A stretch of 17,216 bases of DNA from Lachnospiraceae bacterium UBA1729. GTDB taxonomy: Bacteria; Bacillota; Clostridia; Lachnospirales; Lachnospiraceae. The stretch spans positions 1 through 17,216 of the forward strand of contig DCIJ01000105.1 of the NCBI GenBank assembly GCA_002315945.1, written 5' to 3'. Position numbers and translations under genes: made by a program. This document shows, one piece after another, positions 13,425 through 17,216 of the stretch (the stretch's first letter is position 1; each line of letters opens with the position of its first letter). Under the pieces are notes generated by a model. It searched no databases and was not told the DNA's origin. It worked only from the letters and a program-made list of their open reading frames with translations.

Positions 13425-14048
13425 TTACTGCACTGACTGCATCAGAGCATAAAACCAGTTAGCATTTCCTGTTGAAAAATAATTATACCATGCATCTATT
13501 GTTTCTTTAGAAAATACATCCACCTTTTCTATGATCAATTTTGCAAACTCCAGACTTCCAGTTGCCGCAGCTGTAATCAGATTTCCATCAATGATCGCTG
13601 GCTGATCTACATAGTTATCCTTACCCTTATAAGTAGGACAGAACATATCCAAAAAGCCTGCCCCATTACTGGTATGCTTTCTATTATCCAAGATTCCAAC
13701 ATTGGCCAAAGCAACCGTAGCCCCGCAAATAGCGCATACTGTCAGCCCTTTGTCCAAAAATTCCTTCGCACAATTAAGAACGCCCCAATTTTTTTCATCA
13801 GCCCAGGTATCTGCTCCTGGTAATACCAGTACATTTCCAATTTCAGCCTTAATCTCTGAAATAGAAATATCTGGAGTCACTGTTAGTCCTCCCATAGTTC
13901 TTACTGGATTCTTAGAGTGGGAAACTGTGACAAGTTCTATTTCTTCTGCATCCTTTTTAAAGAATCTCTTTGAATTAATTTCAGCTGTCAAAAATCCTAT
14001 TTCCCAGTCTGCCATTGTGTCCTGCAAATAAACGTATAGTGTTCTCAT
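13425..14048 (-). CDS. DJ-1/PfpI family protein
   Basis: A 207-residue protein of the DJ-1/PfpI class I glutamine-amidotransferase-like superfamily, which includes peptidases, glyoxalases, deglycases and chaperones. The nucleophile elbow is AICGATVALA with C108; the nearby Glu is probably E16 in DWEIG. H125 in RKHTSNG lies where several family members place a catalytic or near-catalytic His. The arrangement is closer to the YoaZ/ThiJ side than to PfpI peptidase. ATG 14048 follows AGGAGG at 5 nt. The gene is transcribed away from the WYL regulator with a long inverted repeat between them, so it is probably that regulator's target. A stress or carbonyl-detoxifying role is possible; the reaction is unknown. 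Confidence 0.85.
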   Translation of the reverse strand: MRTLYVYLQDTMADWEIGFLTAEINSKRFFKKDAEEIELVTVSHSKNPVRTMGGLTVTPDISISEIKAEIGNVLVLPGADTWADEKNWGVLNCAKEFLDKGLTVCAICGATVALANVGILDNRKHTSNGAGFLDMFCPTYKGKDNYVDQPAIIDGNLITAAATGSLEFAKLIIEKVDVFSKETIDAWYNYFSTGNANWFYALMQSVQ

Positions 14049-14142
14049 TTTTTCCTCCTGCTTTTAAGCTGTCGCATCAATTATTTAATTCATCAACTGA
14101 TGCATTAATGTGTGTTTTGTTTTATTTAAGGACAGTATAAAA

Positions 14143-14176
14143 TACAATTGTTGACACTATTATGTCAGCAATTGTA
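14143..14176. promoter_or_regulatory. Inverted-repeat operator in the DJ-1/WYL divergent region
   Basis: Fourteen-base arms (14143-14156 and 14163-14176) with one mismatch flank a CTATTA spacer; the inner half-sites are TTGACA and TGTCAG. The plus half-site TTGACA is also a consensus -35 for the WYL gene, and TATACT lies close by on minus for the DJ-1 gene. A dimeric regulator, most simply the adjacent WYL protein, could control both directions. Confidence 0.65.
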
Positions 14177-14242
14177 GATTATAATTAAAAAAAATCAAAA
14201 CCAAACGTTAATACAGAAGAACACATGGAGAATTAGCTAACA

Positions 14243-15172
14243 GTGAAGGTAGAACGACTTGTAAGTATAATAATGATTCTATTAAATAAGAAAAAAGTTA
14301 ATGCAAAAGAACTGGCAGAAATGTTTGAGGTTTCTCTGCGGACAATTTATCGTGATATAGAAGCCATTAATGCTGCCGGAATCCCAATCCATACTACTCC
14401 CGGTGTGAATGGGGGAATTGAGATACTGGACACCTACAAGGTGGATAAAAATGTTTTTTCCAACTCAGATCTGGCCTCTATGGTTCTTGGTCTGTCCAGT
14501 CTGTCAAATATGACTAAGGATGATAGTCTATCAGCTACTTTAGCCAAGATTAAGAGTTTTATCCCTCCAAATCAGATAAATGAGATTGAGCAGATTACCA
14601 GTCAGATTCTGATAGATTTTAGTTCCTGGGAAGGCAACTCCTCTGATTCAGTTAAAATCAATTCTATTAAAGATGCCATAACTAATCATAGGGTTCTTTC
14701 CTTTAATTATATAGGAAATGGAGGCAAACATTCCTCGCGAAATGTGGAGCCCTACAAATTAATATACAAGGGGCGCCACTGGTACCTCTATTCCTACTGC
14801 CTTACAAAAAATGAATCCAGGCTATTTAGAATATCTAGAATAAATAATTTGCAGTCATCCAATGTAAGTTTTACTCCCAGGGAAATGCCCCTTCCCCAGA
14901 TGGAATATAGAGAGATTTTAAACCAGTACCAGATTTCTATTTCTTTAAGAATTGAAAAATCCATAACCGATATGGTTATGGATTACTGTGACTTTGAATA
15001 TTTCCATCCCGAAGATGACAATCATTATCTGGTGGATTTTCCATTCATTGACAATGATTATCATTACAACATTCTTATGGGCTTTGGTAGCAAATGCGAG
15101 GTGCTTGCCCCAGATAACATACGGCAGAAAATGATTGGAAAAATTACGGAATTAACTTCCGTGTACAATTAA
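14243..15172 (+). CDS. WYL-domain transcriptional regulator (YafY/DeoR-type HTH)
   Basis: A 309-residue regulator with an N-terminal winged HTH (about 1-60; VNAKELAEMFEVSLRTIYRD) and a WYL ligand-sensing domain (about 140-215; ...HWYLYSYC... and FRISRI), then a C-terminal extension (WCX-like, about 230-305). WYL proteins sense small ligands or nucleic acids and often control the gene beside them. The start is GTG 14243; a GGAG lies 12 nt upstream, farther than usual, but the protein start MKVERLVSIIMILL matches the family and no upstream in-frame start is open. It is divergent from the DJ-1 gene. Its 3' end overlaps the end of the opposing histidine kinase by 29 bp. Confidence 0.92.
   Translation: MKVERLVSIIMILLNKKKVNAKELAEMFEVSLRTIYRDIEAINAAGIPIHTTPGVNGGIEILDTYKVDKNVFSNSDLASMVLGLSSLSNMTKDDSLSATLAKIKSFIPPNQINEIEQITSQILIDFSSWEGNSSDSVKINSIKDAITNHRVLSFNYIGNGGKHSSRNVEPYKLIYKGRHWYLYSYCLTKNESRLFRISRINNLQSSNVSFTPREMPLPQMEYREILNQYQISISLRIEKSITDMVMDYCDFEYFHPEDDNHYLVDFPFIDNDYHYNILMGFGSKCEVLAPDNIRQKMIGKITELTSVYN
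15139..15162 (-). terminator. Short terminator at the end of the kinase gene
   Basis: On minus, ACGGAA (15157-15162) pairs with TTCCGT (15146-15151) across a 5-nt loop and is followed by AATTTTT. It overlaps the stop codon of the histidine kinase and the 3' coding end of the WYL gene. The stem is short, so the assignment is tentative. Confidence 0.4.
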
Positions 15173-16562
15173 GCTTTTCTGGAAAGAAAATTGTAGTCTT
15201 GCATCCATTCCCCGGACTACTCTCTATTTCAACAGTTGCATCACACATCTGCTGAAGCCTTGATTTTACATTAATCATTCCAACATGGCTTCGACCATCA
15301 TCAGGCAGAGGAGCATTTACATCAAATCCAACTCCGTCATCCTCAATTACGACCTCATGCCCTCCTGTAACCTTTCGGCTCGTAATAGTCAGATGTCCAG
15401 GGGTATCTTTACCTCTGATTCCATGCTTGACACTATTTTCAACAATCGGCTGAAGCCCCAGCGCCGGCACCTGAAATCCTGTATCCGGACAATTGATTTC
15501 AACATTTAATTTTTCTTTGAATCGCTTCTTCTCAAGCTCCACATATGTCCTGATATGCCCCAGTTCTGCCCGAAAATCAACCGGCTCAGATTTTCGCAGC
15601 GAATCCAGATTAGTCCTCAGATATTGTGAAAATAGAACCGTGGTTTCCTCAGCCTCTTCCGGATCAGTAACACACAGATTACTAATTGTTGTAAGTACAT
15701 TATATAAAAAATGCGGCTGAATCTGGGAAATCATAAGCATTGCTCTCTGCTTATTTAATTCTGCCTCCTGCTCAAGAAGTCTGCTGCTACGGGTCGCAAA
15801 TACATTAATATAAATTAGCATTACCGCAAACAGATAGGTCGGAAACACCAGGAAGTAGTCCCCGGTTATTACCCCTTCAATATGCGCCAACACAGGAAAA
15901 ACCTGGAATGTTAATAGGATAAGTCTGTCCCTAATTGAATGTTTTTTCTCACGAAGCAATACAATCCAGATTGCAATGTAGATAACAAATGATGTAACTT
16001 CTTCAAAAGGCTCACATTTTCCGGCAATATATTCACCAGTTTTGCTCACTGTAAAGAAAAATCCAAATTTTAAATTTAACAGGTCTAAAGTCAGTTCAGC
16101 AAACAGGGCCCCCATACATATTTTATTTATTATGGGACTGGCTTTTTTATCAATATTAAGCTCTTCCCGAATATATACCCAGAAACAGTATATAAGCAGT
16201 GTTTCTGTAAAATACAGCAGGGTATCAGTCACCAGAATCCAGTTCGCCATCTCCGGATGGCCTTCGATGTATGAGCTTGCCAAATCAAAATGAAACAGAA
16301 AGCAGAGTGTGATAACCAGTCGAAAAAGAGACCGGTTCTGAGAATCCCATGGTTTATCATGGACAAGTGAAAAAATGAGAACTCCACATATTATCATTCC
16401 AGTAATGTCAATGCTAACATCTCTTATGTACTCTGGCCTAAGTCCATTAGCCTTCCATATATAACAAAACAGGAATGACATTGTAATTAAAATTGCAGCG
16501 CACACAGCGCTAACTATATACAGAACTTCTATCTTTTTATCTATCTGAACAGTCTTTCTCAT
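15144..16562 (-). CDS. LytS/YehU-type sensor histidine kinase
   Basis: A 472-residue membrane sensor kinase. About seven hydrophobic helices fill residues 12-255, with no large extracellular domain, followed by a coiled-coil (about 258-280). The His_kinase motif MISQIQPHFLYNVLTTI carries phospho-acceptor H284. The ATPase domain shows the N box LQPIVENSVKHG (N376), the G1 motif EDDGVGFD (407-414) and a glycine-rich G2 loop at HVGMINVKSRL. This is the LytS-like family that normally pairs with LytTR response regulators. It begins 9 bp after the response regulator, whose stop lies inside its weak ribosome-binding site (AGGGCG), so the two form one operon. The signal is unknown. Confidence 0.93.
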   Translation of the reverse strand: MRKTVQIDKKIEVLYIVSAVCAAILITMSFLFCYIWKANGLRPEYIRDVSIDITGMIICGVLIFSLVHDKPWDSQNRSLFRLVITLCFLFHFDLASSYIEGHPEMANWILVTDTLLYFTETLLIYCFWVYIREELNIDKKASPIINKICMGALFAELTLDLLNLKFGFFFTVSKTGEYIAGKCEPFEEVTSFVIYIAIWIVLLREKKHSIRDRLILLTFQVFPVLAHIEGVITGDYFLVFPTYLFAVMLIYINVFATRSSRLLEQEAELNKQRAMLMISQIQPHFLYNVLTTISNLCVTDPEEAEETTVLFSQYLRTNLDSLRKSEPVDFRAELGHIRTYVELEKKRFKEKLNVEINCPDTGFQVPALGLQPIVENSVKHGIRGKDTPGHLTITSRKVTGGHEVVIEDDGVGFDVNAPLPDDGRSHVGMINVKSRLQQMCDATVEIESSPGNGCKTTIFFPEKLNCTRKLIP

Positions 16563-16571
16563 TTTTACGCC

Positions 16572-17216
16572 CTACATTTCATCGTACAATACTGCGCCAG
16601 TTTCCTCGGCCCAACTGTACTGTTGCATGTATTCACCCTTATAGGCATTTATTCCCTCAGGCTTACCTGCCAGATAATCATAATAGTCGCATCTGATTTT
16701 ATCCGTAATAATTGCCGCACCAGCTCTCTGACGGTCAAAAATGTCAGCGATTCCAAGCTCCTTGAAGGTATCCTGGATATCCTTCATTAGGGATCTGTAA
16801 TATGCTGAATGATTTTCATCATCCTCCCACAAATTAATTATAACCTCATCGTTAGAACACAGGGCACCCTTCCTGTCCACAAGAAATGCAATTACTTCCT
16901 TTGACTTATTATATTTGAAGTGTACAGGCACTCCGTCAACAAATATTTCAAAGTCACCAAAACACTGTGCGCACACTTTTGGGCCTCCTGACACCATTAA
17001 TGGGTACCTAAGATTATCCAACGCATGTCGCACCTGGTCCTTAGTAGCAGGTTTTAATAGATATCCACTGGCATCAACACTAAATGCATCCATGGTATAC
17101 TCTGAATAACCTGTAACAAAAATCATATTCGCCTTGGCATTAAGTTTCTTAAACTTTTTTGCCAGCTCAATCCCTGTTATTCCCGGCATCTGAATATCCA
17201 TAAATGCCACGTCAAA
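16572..17216 (-). CDS. Response regulator, receiver plus OmpR/SARP-like output domain (5' end missing)
   Basis: The gene runs off the right edge; 214 residues are visible, from the third strand of the receiver onward. The phosphorylated Asp is in FMDIQMPGITG, the switch Thr in FVTGYS, and the Lys in LLKPAT. After a linker, CFGDFEIFVDGVPVHFKYNK and the following EVIAFLVDRKGALCSNDEVI look like a winged helix of the OmpR/SARP type; GINAYKGEYMQQYSW resembles the start of a bacterial transcriptional activator domain. There is no LytTR domain, the usual partner of a LytS-type kinase. The visible Met (17210 or nearby) is internal; the true start lies outside the window. It is cotranscribed with the sensor kinase. 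Confidence 0.85.
   Translation of the reverse strand, partial: FDVAFMDIQMPGITGIELAKKFKKLNAKANMIFVTGYSEYTMDAFSVDASGYLLKPATKDQVRHALDNLRYPLMVSGGPKVCAQCFGDFEIFVDGVPVHFKYNKSKEVIAFLVDRKGALCSNDEVIINLWEDDENHSAYYRSLMKDIQDTFKELGIADIFDRQRAGAAIITDKIRCDYYDYLAGKPEGINAYKGEYMQQYSWAEETGAVLYDEM

Overview
The window looks like chromosome from a low-to-moderate GC Clostridia genome, most likely a Lachnospiraceae-type gut or rumen anaerobe (Butyrivibrio/Roseburia-like). This rests on protein character, strong AGGAGG ribosome-binding sites, sigma-A-type promoters, an FMN riboswitch driving an ECF-type RibU, a cytoplasmic GH43 arabinan/xylan-type glycosidase, and a desulfoferrodoxin-like domain typical of anaerobes. 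The genus is inference. Most genes are on the minus strand; only the iron-dependent alcohol dehydrogenase and the WYL regulator are on plus. I see no tRNA, rRNA, insertion sequence, prophage or CRISPR array.

Layout, left to right. (1) 1-1160: the N-terminus of a sodium:solute symporter running off the left edge, with a GntR-like palindrome at its promoter, and a ribokinase-type PfkB kinase. (2) 1188-4300: a copper-homeostasis operon, csoR-copA, with a promoter whose spacer and start region each hold a CsoR-type palindrome. CopA carries an HMA domain at both ends, and the C-terminal one has its own ribosome-binding site and ATG, so a free CopZ-like chaperone may be made from the same message. 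(3) 4315-4890: an XRE-type DNA-binding domain fused to a desulfoferrodoxin/superoxide-reductase-like iron domain that lacks one canonical His ligand. (4) 5254-6222: a cytoplasmic GH43 glycosidase with a terminator. (5) 6369-8102: promoter, FMN riboswitch, ribU, then an overlapping creatininase-family hydrolase. (6) 8180-11935: a minus-strand cluster of a DUF202 membrane protein, class II aldolase, FGGY sugar kinase and a divergent MiaA. (7) 12153-13331: a divergently transcribed YqhD-like alcohol dehydrogenase with a good terminator. (8) 13425-15172: a DJ-1/PfpI protein and a WYL regulator, divergent around a long inverted repeat. (9) 15144-17216: a LytS-type sensor kinase and a response regulator whose output domain looks OmpR/SARP-like; the regulator is cut by the right edge.

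How the genes may work together. Copper: CsoR senses Cu(I) and releases the csoR-copA promoter; CopA exports Cu(I), possibly with its own co-encoded chaperone. Flavin: FMN controls riboflavin uptake together with an amidohydrolase that could process a flavin-related compound. Sugar: kinase plus class II aldolase would give DHAP and an aldehyde, and the neighbouring alcohol dehydrogenase is a plausible aldehyde sink.

The points most worth following are the FMN-regulated creatininase, the XRE-desulfoferrodoxin fusion with a His-to-Asp change, and the internal CopZ start in copA. None is proven from sequence alone.
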